A stretch of DNA of 64,000 nucleotides from Neorhizobium sp. JUb45 (GTDB taxonomy: Bacteria > Pseudomonadota > Alphaproteobacteria > Rhizobiales > Rhizobiaceae): assembly GCF_004343585.1 (NCBI RefSeq), contig NZ_SLYW01000010.1, positions 1-64,000 of the forward strand. The letters run 5' to 3'. Shown here piece after piece: positions 35,312 through 44,743 of this stretch. The number at the start of each line of letters is the position of its first letter. The first letter of the stretch is position 1. Position numbers and translations under genes: made by a program. The notes beneath the pieces were generated by a model. That model searched no databases. It was not told the origin of the DNA and was given only the letters and a program-made list of their open reading frames with translations.

Positions 35312-36310
35312 CTATTTGGTTACTCCTGTCGAGGCACGGCACCGAACGGATTTCGGGCGTCCGCACGCAAGCATTCGGTTCAGTATGGTGACCCCGATCG
35401 CGGCTTCAGTCTGCTGCGCATGCAATGAACGGGCACGCAGCCGCGGCCCAATCACGCCCTTGTATCGACCCATCGCGGTTTCAGCCAAAGCCCGTTTGCC
35501 ATAGCCGGTGGACGTCTGCCATTTCAGCCGACCACTGATCTGCATGGATGCGATGTGATCGTCTCGCTGGCAGGACGCTTGGGCGTTGGGTCTTTCAACC
35601 GCGTTCGAGCGAGGTGGAATGACGACCCTTGCGCCTGGGCTGTGACGCAGGACAGCATCATAGCCTGGATCGCCATCATAGGCTCCATCGGCAGTGAACT
35701 GGCCAATCTCATCATCGATCTGATCCAGCAACGGCTCCAGCTGCGAGGCATCGCCGGTTTCCTGCTCTGTCAGGCTATGAGCAATGATCTCGCCACTGTC
35801 GGCATCAACAGCCAGATGCAGCTTTCTCCAGCCACGCCGGGACTTTGTTCCATGCTTTTCTTCCAGCCATTGGCCAGCGCCATAGATCTTCAGCCCAGTG
35901 CTGTCGACCAGAACGTGAATGGGCGCATCCGCCACGCGCTACCGTTCGCCGCCTCCGGCCGACGATTTCCAGGTTTTGGCCCGTCGGCTCAGCGTAGTGT
36001 GATCGGGCACAGGCAAGTCCAATCCCATCATGTCAAGCACCGAACTCAGAAGACCTTCGCTCTGGCGCAACCGTAATCCGAATACCATGCCCAGCATCAG
36101 AGTGGTTTCGATCGCCAGATCCGAATAGAGGGGCTGGCCACCACGCGTCTTGCGCCGTGGAGCGGCCCAGCCTGCCAGCGCCTCCGGTGTTATCCATAGG
36201 GTTAAACCGCCACGGCGGCGAAGGCCCGTTTCATACTCCGCCCAGTTCGTCACTTTGAATTTCATTTTACCGATGTGATGACGGCGGGCGGCGTTATGTT
36301 TGTGCGGCAT
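35312..36310 (-). pseudogene. IS5-family transposase interrupted by an in-frame TAG
   Basis: A frame of 333 codons from ATG 36310 to 35312 covers a whole IS5-type transposase, apart from a TAG at 35939-35941 where the N-terminal DUF4096-like part (NWAEYETGLRRRGGLTLWI, VPDHTTLSRRAKTW) meets the catalytic DDE part (VLVDSTGLKIYGAGQW, GWRKLHLAVDADSG, ADGAYDGDPGYDAV). The two parts are in the same frame, so one substitution splits the gene. Terminal repeats were not resolved. It inserted in the MFS gene that follows and abuts the trb operon. Confidence 0.8.
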
Positions 36311-36389
36311 CCGGGATCAATCAAGCTGGTGAAGATCTCAACCGCATAGACAACAATCGTTGAAATCTTATTCGTGCACCAATGCCCAG

Positions 36390-37008
36390 GCCTGTGTCTT
36401 GTGGAGGTCTTTCCATCTGCCGCTAAAACACGCCAGGCCACCGGAATGAGTATAAAGCAGGATGCTGCGAGCAGCAGGAAAGCCAAACGCCACTCGCCCC
36501 TCTGCATCAAGAACGCCAGCGCTGGCATCAACAGAAGTTGCCCGGCGGTCGAGCCCGCCGTGCCGATTCCGACGGCTAGGCCACGATTGTGCTCGATCCG
36601 CTGCGTGATCGCCGCCGCAACGACGTGCTGGGCGATCGTGCCGAAACCAAGGGCGCCAATCGCGGCGAAGCCGATCGGCAGCAACCACGACGTCGATCCT
36701 GCTTGCGCAGACGCGCCCAGCACGACACCGGAACCGATTGCCGCAAGCCCGAAAACGAGAAGGGGCCGGGACCCACGACGGTCGACGAAACTGCCAGCGA
36801 ACGGGGCCACAACTGCTATGACAAGCAGCGCGGCGGCGGCGATGCCTGAGATGAAGCTGCGCGACCAGCCAAACTCGGTTTGCCAGGCAGGCATCGCCAG
36901 AGAGAGCGACCCGCGGACCGTGAACGCCAGTGCAAGCGTCAGGAACCCGAGAACGACACCCCCCCAGGCTCCAACTTTGGATTTCCGCCTAACTGAGTTG
37001 GGGATCAT
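36390..37008 (-). pseudogene. MFS transporter truncated by the IS5-family element
   Basis: About 205 residues remain, equal to the first six membrane helices (VVLGFLTLALAFTVRGSLSLAMP, FISGIAAAALLVIAVVAPFAGSF with the MFS loop GSFVDRRGSRPL). Similarity ends around residue 205 (AWRVLAADGK), after which the frame runs into IS sequence to 36262. The C-terminal half is missing. The start is uncertain (GTG 37020 or ATG 37008). The transporter cannot work as is. Confidence 0.7.
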
Positions 37009-37305
37009 GATCCAAATCACCTCAAGATGCTCTCCTCCTGACTACAATGAATACCTTGTGCATGTACGACCGGTGGCCTGCTGTCAGCCGGTGGCGAGTT
37101 CTATGAGCGGCTTTGGCGAAAACTGGATCTCATCCGCGCCATTCGCAGCCGGGTAAACCACCGACAACAGCGCAAACCAGGAATGAACGTGGTAGTCGCG
37201 TTGGATGCATGGCGCCTGCAATCGGTACTTTGACCACGTCCTTTGTCGTCTAATTAATCTGATGGACCAAGTATCACCACGAAGCTTGAGTCGGCAAATC
37301 TTGCA

Positions 37306-38493
37306 TCAGCGGAGCATTTCGATCGCAAGGGCGATGCCCTGTCCGCCGCCGATGCAGAGCGTGACGATCCCCTTCGAAAGCCCGTCCCGTTTCATCGAAT
37401 GGAGAAGGCGTGTCGTAAGGATCGCTCCTGTTGCACCGATCGGATGGCCGTGCGCGACGGCGCCGCCTTCCACGTTGACGATATCCTCCGGAAGCCCGAG
37501 TTCTTGGACGACCGCGATCGGGACCGCCGCGAATGCTTCGTTAATCTCGATGCGCTCAACGTTGCCAAGCGCCCATCCTGCCTTGTCCAGCGCCTTGCGA
37601 ACGGCCGGAACAGGCCCGAGGCCGAACAGGCCAGGCTCGACCGCGGCGACGCCGTAGCCCGCAAGTCGCGCCATGGATTCGATGCCTTTTGCTTCGGCGA
37701 AACTCCGGTCGGCGATGATCATTGCGGCGGCAGCGCTGTTCAGCCCCGGCGCGTTTCCTGCCGTTATCGTCCCGTCCGGGCGGAAGGCCGGTTTGAGCCT
37801 TGCGAGCGTCTCGACCGTCGTATCGGGACGCGGCGCTTCGTCATTCTGGAATAATTCAATGCCCTTCCGACCCTTGATTTCCACTCCTACGATCTCCTCG
37901 GCAAACCGGCCTGAATCTCGGGCGGAAGCAAAACGCTGCTGGGAGCGCGCGGCGAAGGCGTCTTGCGCCTCGCGAGTGATCTGCAGTTTCGTGGCGAGGT
38001 CTTCGGTATGCCAGCCGGAATGCTCGCCTGAGAAGGCGTCGTTGAGCCCGTCGGTGAGCATGCTATCGAGAATCTGGGCCGGGCCCATGCGGTAGCCCCA
38101 GCGTCCGCCATCCATCAGGTAAGGGGCGCGGTCCATGTTCTCCATGCCGCCTGCAACCGCCGCGTCGCTATCGCCGGCGGAGACTTCCAGCGCAGCGGAC
38201 AAGATCGCTTGTGCGCCGGAACCGCAGACGCGATTGACGGTGAGCGCCGGGACGGAAACCGGAAGGCCGCCGCCGATGGCGGCTTGCCGTGCAGGGTTCA
38301 TTCTGTTGCCGGCCTGAATGACGTTGCCCATGACGAGCGTGTCAATGTCGTCGCCAGGAAGCCCGGCGCGGCGCAGGGTTTCTCGGACGACGAGTGCGCC
38401 GAGTTCGGTGGCAGGCACGCTCTTGAGCGTGCCATTGTATCCGCCGATCGCCGTACGGACCGGATGGGCGAAAATGATCTCGCGGGTGCTCAT
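37306..38493 (-). CDS. acetyl-CoA acetyltransferase family thiolase
   Basis: 395 residues, full length. The active-site Cys is in VNRVCGSGAQAI (about residue 88), with the thiolase signatures NEAFAAVP, GGAVAHGHPIGATGA (catalytic His) and CIGGGQGIA (second Cys). It condenses or cleaves acyl-CoA, giving acetyl-CoA. It lies 145 bases downstream of the dehydratase gene on the same strand. With the CoA-transferase genes at 51-52 kb it would let the island process 3-oxoacyl compounds. Confidence 0.9.
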   Translation of the reverse strand: MSTREIIFAHPVRTAIGGYNGTLKSVPATELGALVVRETLRRAGLPGDDIDTLVMGNVIQAGNRMNPARQAAIGGGLPVSVPALTVNRVCGSGAQAILSAALEVSAGDSDAAVAGGMENMDRAPYLMDGGRWGYRMGPAQILDSMLTDGLNDAFSGEHSGWHTEDLATKLQITREAQDAFAARSQQRFASARDSGRFAEEIVGVEIKGRKGIELFQNDEAPRPDTTVETLARLKPAFRPDGTITAGNAPGLNSAAAAMIIADRSFAEAKGIESMARLAGYGVAAVEPGLFGLGPVPAVRKALDKAGWALGNVERIEINEAFAAVPIAVVQELGLPEDIVNVEGGAVAHGHPIGATGAILTTRLLHSMKRDGLSKGIVTLCIGGGQGIALAIEMLR

Positions 38494-38637
38494 GACTATG
38501 ATCCTCTTTTCAGTTTCAGTGGCCGTTCCCCGCGGTCAAGCAATGACATCTGGAGCCCGTAGTGTATGCCGGGCTTATTGCCTTGAGCCGCGACAGGCCG
38601 GCTCCGACCGCGCATCGGCTGTTGCCGACATCATCGT

Positions 38638-40383
38638 TCAGTGTCCATTGCGATCCATCGGAATCCTCGAACCGCGTGTCCCCACGAGGAAATCGAGGTC
38701 TGCCCCCTGGTCTGCCTGCATGACGGTATTGATGTAGAGCTTGCCGTAACCGCCGGTGATCGGTATTTCCGGCCTTATCCAAGCCGAGCGGCGAACCGCC
38801 AGCTCTTCGTCGGAGACGTGGAGGTGGATGGTGCGGGCGGGAATATCGACAGCGATCATATCGCCGTTCTCGACTAAGGCCAGGCGACCGCCATCGGCGG
38901 CTTCCGGCGCAGTGTGCAGGATGACCGTGCCATAGGCGGTGCCGGACATGCGGGCATCGGAAATGCGGATCATGTCCTTGATGCCTTTTTTCAGGATTTT
39001 TGGCGGCAAACCCAGATTGCCGACTTCCGCCATACCAGGATACCCTTTCGGGCCGCAGTATTTGAGGACCATGATGCAGGTCTCGTCGATATCGAGATCA
39101 TCGTCGCCAATGCGGGCGTGGTAATCCTCTATGCTCTCGAATACGACCGCTCGGCCCTTGTGTTTCATCAGGTGAGGGGAGGCCGCCGAAGGCTTGAGGA
39201 CGGCGCCGTTCGGGGCGAGGTTGCCGCGCAGGACGGCAATGCCCCCTGATTGCGTGAGCGCCTTGTCCCGCGGGACAATGACCGCGTCGTTGTAGTTGAC
39301 CGCATCCTTGACACTATCCCAAATGCTTTCACCGGTGACGGTGACCGCCTGCTTGTGCAACAGGCCCATCTCGCCAAGCGACTTGATGACGACCGGCAAG
39401 CCGCCGGCATAATAGAACTCCTCCATCAAATGCTTCCCCGATGGTTGCAGATCGAGGATCGTGGGTACGTCCCGTCCGAGGCGGTCCCAGTCGTCGAGCG
39501 ACAGATCGACGCCGACGCGACCGGCAAGCGCCAGCAGATGAATGACGGCATTCGTGGAGCCGCCGACGGCGCCGTTGACGCGGATGGCATTTTCGAACGC
39601 CTCCTTTGTCAGGATATCGGACGGTTTCAGATCCTCCTTCACCATGTCGACGATTCGACGGCCGGAAAGCTGTGAGATAACGCGGCGGCGGGCATCGACT
39701 GCGGGAATTGCAGCATTTCCGGGCAACGTCATGCCGAGCGCCTCGGCCATCGACGCCATGGTCGAGGCCGTGCCCATCGTCATACAGCTACCTGCGGACC
39801 TCGCCATGCCTTGCTCCGCATCGATGAATTCATCGATCGTCATTTCGCCGGTCTTCACCATTTCGGAGAATTGCCAGATGGCGGTTCCGGAGCCGACATC
39901 CTTGCCGCGCCACTTGCCGTTCAGCATCGGGCCGCCTGAGACGAGGATGACAGGTATATCCACGGATGCCGCTCCCATCAGCAGCGCCGGGGTCGTCTTG
40001 TCGCAGCCGCCAAGGAGCACGACGCCATCGACCGGATTGCCGCGGATCGCCTCTTCCACATCCATCGCCGCAAGATTGCGGAACATCATGGCGGTAGGAC
40101 GAAGCGTACTTTCGCCGGTCGAGAAGACCGGGAATTCGACAGGGAAACCGCCGGCCTCGTAGACGCCCCGCTTCACCCGCTCGGCGAGATCACGCAAGTG
40201 TGCGTTGCAGGGCGTCAATTCCGACCAGGTATTACAGATGCCGATGATCGGGCGTCCGTCGAACGTGTCAGCCGGAAGCCCCTGGTTTTTCATCCAGGAA
40301 CGACACATAATGGCATTCTTGCCTTTGCCGCCGAACCATTCGTAGGAGCGAAGGTTGCGGGGCCAATCGACTTTCTTCTTCAC
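38638..40383 (-). CDS. IlvD/Edd-family sugar-acid dehydratase (L-arabinonate-dehydratase type)
   Basis: 581 residues from a GTG at 40383 that follows GGAGG by eight bases and gives the family N-terminus MKKKVDWPRNLRSYEW; the frame continues 45 bases upstream. Iron-sulphur and magnesium ligands are seen: NTWSELTPCNAHL, GGCDKTTPALLMG, GSCMTMGTAS, and the late SDARMSGTAYGT. It closely resembles Rhizobium leguminosarum L-arabinonate dehydratase as I remember that sequence. Reaction: dehydration of a C5/C6 aldonate to a 2-keto-3-deoxy acid. It sits with a GguC/AraD1-type gene, which fits the next step in the pathway. Confidence 0.85.
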   Translation of the reverse strand: MKKKVDWPRNLRSYEWFGGKGKNAIMCRSWMKNQGLPADTFDGRPIIGICNTWSELTPCNAHLRDLAERVKRGVYEAGGFPVEFPVFSTGESTLRPTAMMFRNLAAMDVEEAIRGNPVDGVVLLGGCDKTTPALLMGAASVDIPVILVSGGPMLNGKWRGKDVGSGTAIWQFSEMVKTGEMTIDEFIDAEQGMARSAGSCMTMGTASTMASMAEALGMTLPGNAAIPAVDARRRVISQLSGRRIVDMVKEDLKPSDILTKEAFENAIRVNGAVGGSTNAVIHLLALAGRVGVDLSLDDWDRLGRDVPTILDLQPSGKHLMEEFYYAGGLPVVIKSLGEMGLLHKQAVTVTGESIWDSVKDAVNYNDAVIVPRDKALTQSGGIAVLRGNLAPNGAVLKPSAASPHLMKHKGRAVVFESIEDYHARIGDDDLDIDETCIMVLKYCGPKGYPGMAEVGNLGLPPKILKKGIKDMIRISDARMSGTAYGTVILHTAPEAADGGRLALVENGDMIAVDIPARTIHLHVSDEELAVRRSAWIRPEIPITGGYGKLYINTVMQADQGADLDFLVGTRGSRIPMDRNGH

Positions 40384-40559
40384 TGTCTTTTCCTCCATGC
40401 GCCAACGATAGGACGGACGCATCTCCACATTTACTGCTGTTGGTGAATTCTCCGTTGTGCCCCTCTTCTAGTCCTCCGAGGCTGCGTGGCGCGTTTTCAG
40501 ATGCTGTAGACGCGAGCAGCCTCCTCCGGCCGGTTTACGCTTTCGCCTCTATCAAAGCG

Positions 40560-41555
40560 TCAGAGCTGCCCCACAACGATCGGCTCCTCGTCCGCGACTT
40601 TCATGGTGTTGCGTAGCGGCAATCCGAAGCCCTCGGCCTCGATTTCAAAAACGTCGCCGTCCTCGGCTCTGACCCCGTCGGTAAAGGACAGTGTCGCCGT
40701 GCCGAACATGTGGATTTGAATGTCTCCGGGAAGACGATTGAGCTTGTATTTGAAGTGATGATATTCGAGGTTGGCGAAGCTGTGAGACATGTTTGCCTCA
40801 CCCGTGAGAAACGGTTTCTCGTAGATTACGGCGTTGCCGCGCTTGATACGCGAGGTTCCGCGAATGTCCTCGGGCGCCACGCCCAGACGGATTTCGGGTC
40901 CGAAGCTCGCCGGCCGCAGCTTGGAGTGGGCAAGGTAGAGGTAGTTGATCCGTTCCGTCACATGGTCCGAGAACTCATTCGACAACGCATAGCCGATACG
41001 CCACGGCCGGCCGTCATCGGCAATCACATAGATGCCGGCCAGTTCCGGTTCTTCACCACCATCGAGCGCAAAGGAAGGAGACACGAGGGCAGAACCCGGA
41101 GGCACGGAGATGTAACCGTTGCCCTTGTAGAACCATTCGGCCTGGACGCCGATTTCGCCTTCTCCGGGCTTGCCGTTTTCCAGACCCATTTGAAACATCT
41201 TCATCGAATCCGTCACGGGGCCTCCCGCATCCTGGGCGGCTTTCCTATGCATTTCGTCGCGCGAGGCGGCAGAGCCGAGATGCGTCAAGCCGGTGCCGGT
41301 CAGATGCAGATGAGCAGGGTCCGGATGGGTGATAGGCGGCAGGAGGCGCCCTTCAACATAGGCGGCCTCGAGGTCGATGACGTCGCCATAACCATGTAAT
41401 TCGATGACAGATGCGAGCGTGCTTGACTGGTTTGCAGCTTCTATCGTGAGCGCATACACGCTGGTTGCATTCGCAACCGAGCGTGTCAACCCCTCCGCGT
41501 CACGGAAGACCACGACGATCTCCCCGTTCAAACCCCTCACTTGCGAAACAAACAC
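40560..41555 (-). CDS. GguC/AraD1-like FAH-superfamily protein
   Basis: 331 residues from a GTG at 41555 preceded by AAAGGA. The frame runs upstream to 41759, but the extra segment is not family-like. Features: HPDPAHLHLTGTGLTHLGSA, MFQMGLENGKPGEGEIGVQAEWFYKG, and a metal-binding GEEPELAGIYVIADDG with NEFSDH; these are typical of GguC/AraD1 proteins of the fumarylacetoacetate hydrolase superfamily. Members have been proposed as 2-keto-3-deoxy-pentonate dehydratases in non-phosphorylative sugar pathways. Gene order fits that role, not proven. An AAAGAT-N14-TAGACA promoter box lies upstream. Confidence 0.8.
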   Translation of the reverse strand: MFVSQVRGLNGEIVVVFRDAEGLTRSVANATSVYALTIEAANQSSTLASVIELHGYGDVIDLEAAYVEGRLLPPITHPDPAHLHLTGTGLTHLGSAASRDEMHRKAAQDAGGPVTDSMKMFQMGLENGKPGEGEIGVQAEWFYKGNGYISVPPGSALVSPSFALDGGEEPELAGIYVIADDGRPWRIGYALSNEFSDHVTERINYLYLAHSKLRPASFGPEIRLGVAPEDIRGTSRIKRGNAVIYEKPFLTGEANMSHSFANLEYHHFKYKLNRLPGDIQIHMFGTATLSFTDGVRAEDGDVFEIEAEGFGLPLRNTMKVADEEPIVVGQL

Positions 41556-41746
41556 TGCTAGTCCTTTCCGATTTCCAGAGCACACGGCCTGAACCACCCG
41601 GCCCTGGTAACGCTGCTGTTGCCAGTTGGCCCGGCACAATCTCGAAACGAGAGCGCATGCGAACCTGCTCGGCACTCGCCGCAGTCCAATCCCTGTGTAG
41701 GCTGAATGGCCTTCTATGCCCGCAAACATAACTGGGGTTTCAAGAA

Positions 41747-41776
41747 TGTCTACAAACATGGGTAATATCTTTTTTT
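41747..41776 (-). promoter_or_regulatory. AAAGAT-N14-TAGACA box upstream of GguC unit
   Basis: On the minus strand ATAAAAAAAGAT is followed after exactly 14 bases by TAGACA (41747-41752), which can act as a -35 element with TATGTT 16 bases later. The same arrangement precedes two other units in the island. Confidence 0.5.
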
Positions 41777-41808
41777 ATGGACCGCATTCCGTCTTCAGAA
41801 GCCGCCGA

Positions 41809-42915
41809 CTACGATGCGACCGCAGGATAGTCGGTATATCCCTCCTGACCGCCGCCATAGAAAGTTCCCCGATCATAGGCGTTGAGGTCCAGATTTCGGC
41901 GGAGACGCTCGGGAAGGTCGGGATTTGCGATAAACAGCCGCCCGAACGCGACAGCATCGGCATGTCCTTTCGCGATCAACGTCTCGGCGGAATCGCCCCG
42001 ATAGTTGCCGGCTGCGATCAACACATTCGGCCACACCGGCCGGAACAGTTCCGAGGCAGACGGTACGTTCTTGTGGTCGACTTCGGCTTGTCCGGCTCCG
42101 CTGGCCCTGGGTTCGATCAGGTGGAGATAGGCGAGATCAAGTTTCGCAAGTTCGGATATCAGGTAGGTGTAGAGGGGCAGGGGATCGTCCTCACCGCTGT
42201 CGTTTGCGACCCCGTAAGGAGAAAGGCGAATGCCGACATGATCGGCGCCGAATTCCGCCGACACAGCCGCTGCCACTTCCAGGACAAGCCGGCTGCGGTT
42301 TTCGACGCTTCCACCATAGTTATCGTCCCGGTGATTGCTGCGGCTTTGCAGAAACTGTTCGAGCAGGTATCCGTTGGCCCCGTGAATCTCGACGCCATCA
42401 AAACCTGCAGCCTTTGCGTTGCGCGCCGCCTGCGCGTAACTCTCGATCAAGGCCGGGATTTCCGTAGCCTCAAGCGCCTGCGGCTGCTCGAAGGGCACTC
42501 GCTCGGAATTCGCCGTAAAGGCATTCCCCGCCGCCGCAATCGCCGAGGGAGCAACCGGAAGGCCGCCGTTCGGCTGATGCGAGGAATGCGAAATTCTCCC
42601 GACATGCCAGAGCTGCAGCACGATCAGGCCCGATTTTTCGTGCACGGCGTCGGTGACTGCCCGCCATCCCTCAATTTGTGCAGCGCTGTAGATGCCCGGG
42701 GTGGCCGGCATGCCCTGGCCTTTCTGCGAAATCTGCGAACCCTCGGCAATTATGAGGCCGCCGGCGGTTGTCCGCTGCCGGTAATACTCGACGTTGAGTG
42801 TGGTCGGCACATTCCCCGGCGATGAGGCCCGCATGCGCGTCAGCGGTGCCATCACGACCCGGTGCGACAAGTGAAGGGCACCGATATCCAGAGGTGAGAA
42901 AAGAGTTGGCGTCAT
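41809..42915 (-). CDS. old yellow enzyme family alkene reductase
   Basis: 368 residues from ATG 42915 (MTPTLFSPL) with GGAGAG upstream; an ATG 21 bases upstream is an alternative. OYE features are complete: HRVVMAPLTRMRA, GLIIAEGSQIS, LQLWHVGRISH, the His-x-x-Asn active-site pair GVEIHGANGYLL, QSRSNHRDDNYGGS, and AAGNYRGDSAETL with GRLFIANPDLP. An FMN enzyme that reduces activated C=C bonds with NAD(P)H. The substrate is not predictable, but it fits an island dealing with unsaturated keto acids. Confidence 0.9.
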   Translation of the reverse strand: MTPTLFSPLDIGALHLSHRVVMAPLTRMRASSPGNVPTTLNVEYYRQRTTAGGLIIAEGSQISQKGQGMPATPGIYSAAQIEGWRAVTDAVHEKSGLIVLQLWHVGRISHSSHQPNGGLPVAPSAIAAAGNAFTANSERVPFEQPQALEATEIPALIESYAQAARNAKAAGFDGVEIHGANGYLLEQFLQSRSNHRDDNYGGSVENRSRLVLEVAAAVSAEFGADHVGIRLSPYGVANDSGEDDPLPLYTYLISELAKLDLAYLHLIEPRASGAGQAEVDHKNVPSASELFRPVWPNVLIAAGNYRGDSAETLIAKGHADAVAFGRLFIANPDLPERLRRNLDLNAYDRGTFYGGGQEGYTDYPAVAS

Positions 42916-42975
42916 CGGTAAGTCTCTCCGGTTCATCGATTGTTGATGAGTCTGTTCAAGAGTCGGTCCCGTGTT

Positions 42976-44058
42976 TCAGGCGTTGCCATCCGGGCCGGGC
43001 AGGGCGGAAGGGCCGGCATAGCCGCCATCGCGCAGTCGGTCCTCGGCAATTCTGTAGGCGGCCCGGGTGAGCGACAGGCCCTCATCCCGCATATCGAACG
43101 CTGTCCGAAGCGCACCGGTTATTCGGGTGACAAGCCGTTCGCTCGAGGCTTGGGCAGACAATCCATGGATCTCGATCCCGCTGGAATAGGCCAAGCCGCC
43201 GGCGTTGGCGACGAAGTCTGGAATGTAAACAATACCGCGCTGCGTCATGAGGCTTTCGCTTTCAGGTCTCGCCAGCTGATTGTTGGCGGCGCCGACGACG
43301 AGCTTGCATCGCAAATCCGCAATCACCCTATCATCGAGAATTCCGCCGAGTGCGCAAGGCATGAAGACGTCGCAGTCCTGGGCGCAGATCGTCTCCGGCG
43401 CAACCCATTTGGCGCCGCTTTGCTCGACAGCTTGCCTCTTCGACAGGTCGATGTCGGTCGCGACAACCGACGCACCAGCTTTTGTCAGAAGATCGCACAA
43501 CAGGCTGCCGACGCCACCGAAACCCTGGAGTGCGATGGTCGCTCCCCGCAGGCTCTGAGAGCCAAGTATTGTCGACGAGGCCAGTTCCAGGGCGGCGAAA
43601 ACGCCTATCGCCGTGCCGTACGCCGTTCCACCGGCGCCACCGAGGCTCAGTGGCAAGCCGGCGACATAGGGCGTGCGCCTTCGAACGACCCCCATGTCAT
43701 CAGGGGTCGACCCGACATCAGGCGCGACGTGATATTGGCCAACGAGTTCCGCGACGATATCCGCGATATCGAGGAAAAGAGGCGCCCGGTCTCGGTGTCG
43801 AGAAAACCCTGCCCAGTCTTTGGGAACGCAGGCGACACTCTTGCCGCCTCCCGTTCCGTTGTCGACCGCTGCGGCCTTGTAGGTCATCGCCTCGGCAAGC
43901 AGCAGGCAATCTGCAACAGCTGACGAAAAATCCCCGTAGTCCTTCACGCGACAGCCGCCGACCGCAGGGCCAAGTATCGTCGAATGGATAGCGACGATGA
44001 TTGGAAAGTCCGTGCGCCGGCCTCGACTCGCCCTCAGTGTTTCATGCGAAAACAACAT
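42976..44058 (-). CDS. Leu/Phe/Val dehydrogenase family amino-acid dehydrogenase
   Basis: 360 residues. The catalytic Lys lies in EAMTYKAAAVDNGTGGGKS (two family lysines), then APDVGSTPDDM and the nucleotide fold ATIALQGFGGVGSLLCDLL, and NNQLARPES with the C-terminal IPDFVANAGGLAY. It interconverts branched-chain or aromatic amino acids and 2-keto acids with NAD. It lies about 60 bases downstream of the old yellow enzyme gene's start on the same strand, so both may form one unit led by the promoter at 44125-44168. Confidence 0.9.
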   Translation of the reverse strand: MLFSHETLRASRGRRTDFPIIVAIHSTILGPAVGGCRVKDYGDFSSAVADCLLLAEAMTYKAAAVDNGTGGGKSVACVPKDWAGFSRHRDRAPLFLDIADIVAELVGQYHVAPDVGSTPDDMGVVRRRTPYVAGLPLSLGGAGGTAYGTAIGVFAALELASSTILGSQSLRGATIALQGFGGVGSLLCDLLTKAGASVVATDIDLSKRQAVEQSGAKWVAPETICAQDCDVFMPCALGGILDDRVIADLRCKLVVGAANNQLARPESESLMTQRGIVYIPDFVANAGGLAYSSGIEIHGLSAQASSERLVTRITGALRTAFDMRDEGLSLTRAAYRIAEDRLRDGGYAGPSALPGPDGNA

Positions 44059-44124
44059 ATCGCCTCGCTCGTCCCGCGATTCAAAAGCGCAACGTCACGG
44101 TAACCATCATGACCAGCGCAAGAT

Positions 44125-44168
44125 TAGTTATTGCTCCATATGCTGTAGGTCAAATAAAATCTTTTTTT
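44125..44168 (-). promoter_or_regulatory. promoter with A7-GATTTTAT box before Leu/Phe/Val dehydrogenase
   Basis: On the minus strand AAAAAAAGATTTTAT (44155-44168) runs straight into TTGACC (44148-44153), then 17 bases and TAACTA (44125-44130). The A-tract/GAT box directly before the -35 is repeated at two other promoters in the island. Confidence 0.6.
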
Positions 44169-44219
44169 AAAACAATGATCTTTTTCTTGCAAAGACCATC
44201 ATTCTTGATAGTCTGGTTA

Positions 44220-44234
44220 CTTGCAAAACGCAAG
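44220..44234. promoter_or_regulatory. CTTGC-N5-GCAAG dyad, candidate HxlR operator
   Basis: A perfect 5-base dyad lies 27 bases before the HxlR-type regulator start. A second CTTGCAAA stands at 44186-44193. HxlR proteins usually bind short dyads near their own promoter, so autoregulation is plausible. Confidence 0.45.
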
Positions 44235-44260
44235 CCTCTTTGAACTGACGGACCTAGCTC

Positions 44261-44743
44261 ATGAAAAAGATCAGTTTCGGTGAGATGCAATGCCCTATCG
44301 CGAGAGGTCTGGAGCGCGTCGGCGAAAGATGGACGATGCTGATCCTGCGTGACGCCTTCAACGGGCTTACGCGGTTCGATGAATTCGAGGAAAATCTTGG
44401 CATTGCACCAAATATCCTGACCGCTCGCCTCAAGGCGCTCGTCGAGGCCGGTCTGCTCGAGAAGCGCCGCTATTGCGACCGGCCACCACGCAACGAGTAC
44501 ATCGTGACCGAGCGTGGATGGGATTTCCGGCCGGTCATGCTGATGCTTCAAAGCTGGGCCACCACTCACTATGCGCCCGAAGGCAAAAGCGTGGTGCTGA
44601 TCAACCGGCAAACGGGACTGGAAGCCGATCCGACCGTTGTCGATGCTGTGAGCGGCCTGCCCATCAGCGATCCGGTGTTCAGGCTCGTCCCCGGTCCGGC
44701 TGCGAACGAGAGAACGCGCAAGCGCTATGAGGGCAGATCGTGA
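44261..44743 (+). CDS. HxlR family transcriptional regulator
   Basis: 160 residues. The winged-helix HxlR domain is clear: CPIARGLERVGERWTMLILRDAFNGLTRFDEFEENLGIAPNILTARLKALVEAGLLEKR (given as domain, residues about 11-70), with the conserved Cys at residue 11, which in related proteins senses electrophiles. The C-terminal 60 residues are extra. It overlaps the following MATE gene start and is divergent from the dehydrogenase gene. Confidence 0.9.
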   Translation: MKKISFGEMQCPIARGLERVGERWTMLILRDAFNGLTRFDEFEENLGIAPNILTARLKALVEAGLLEKRRYCDRPPRNEYIVTERGWDFRPVMLMLQSWATTHYAPEGKSVVLINRQTGLEADPTVVDAVSGLPISDPVFRLVPGPAANERTRKRYEGRS

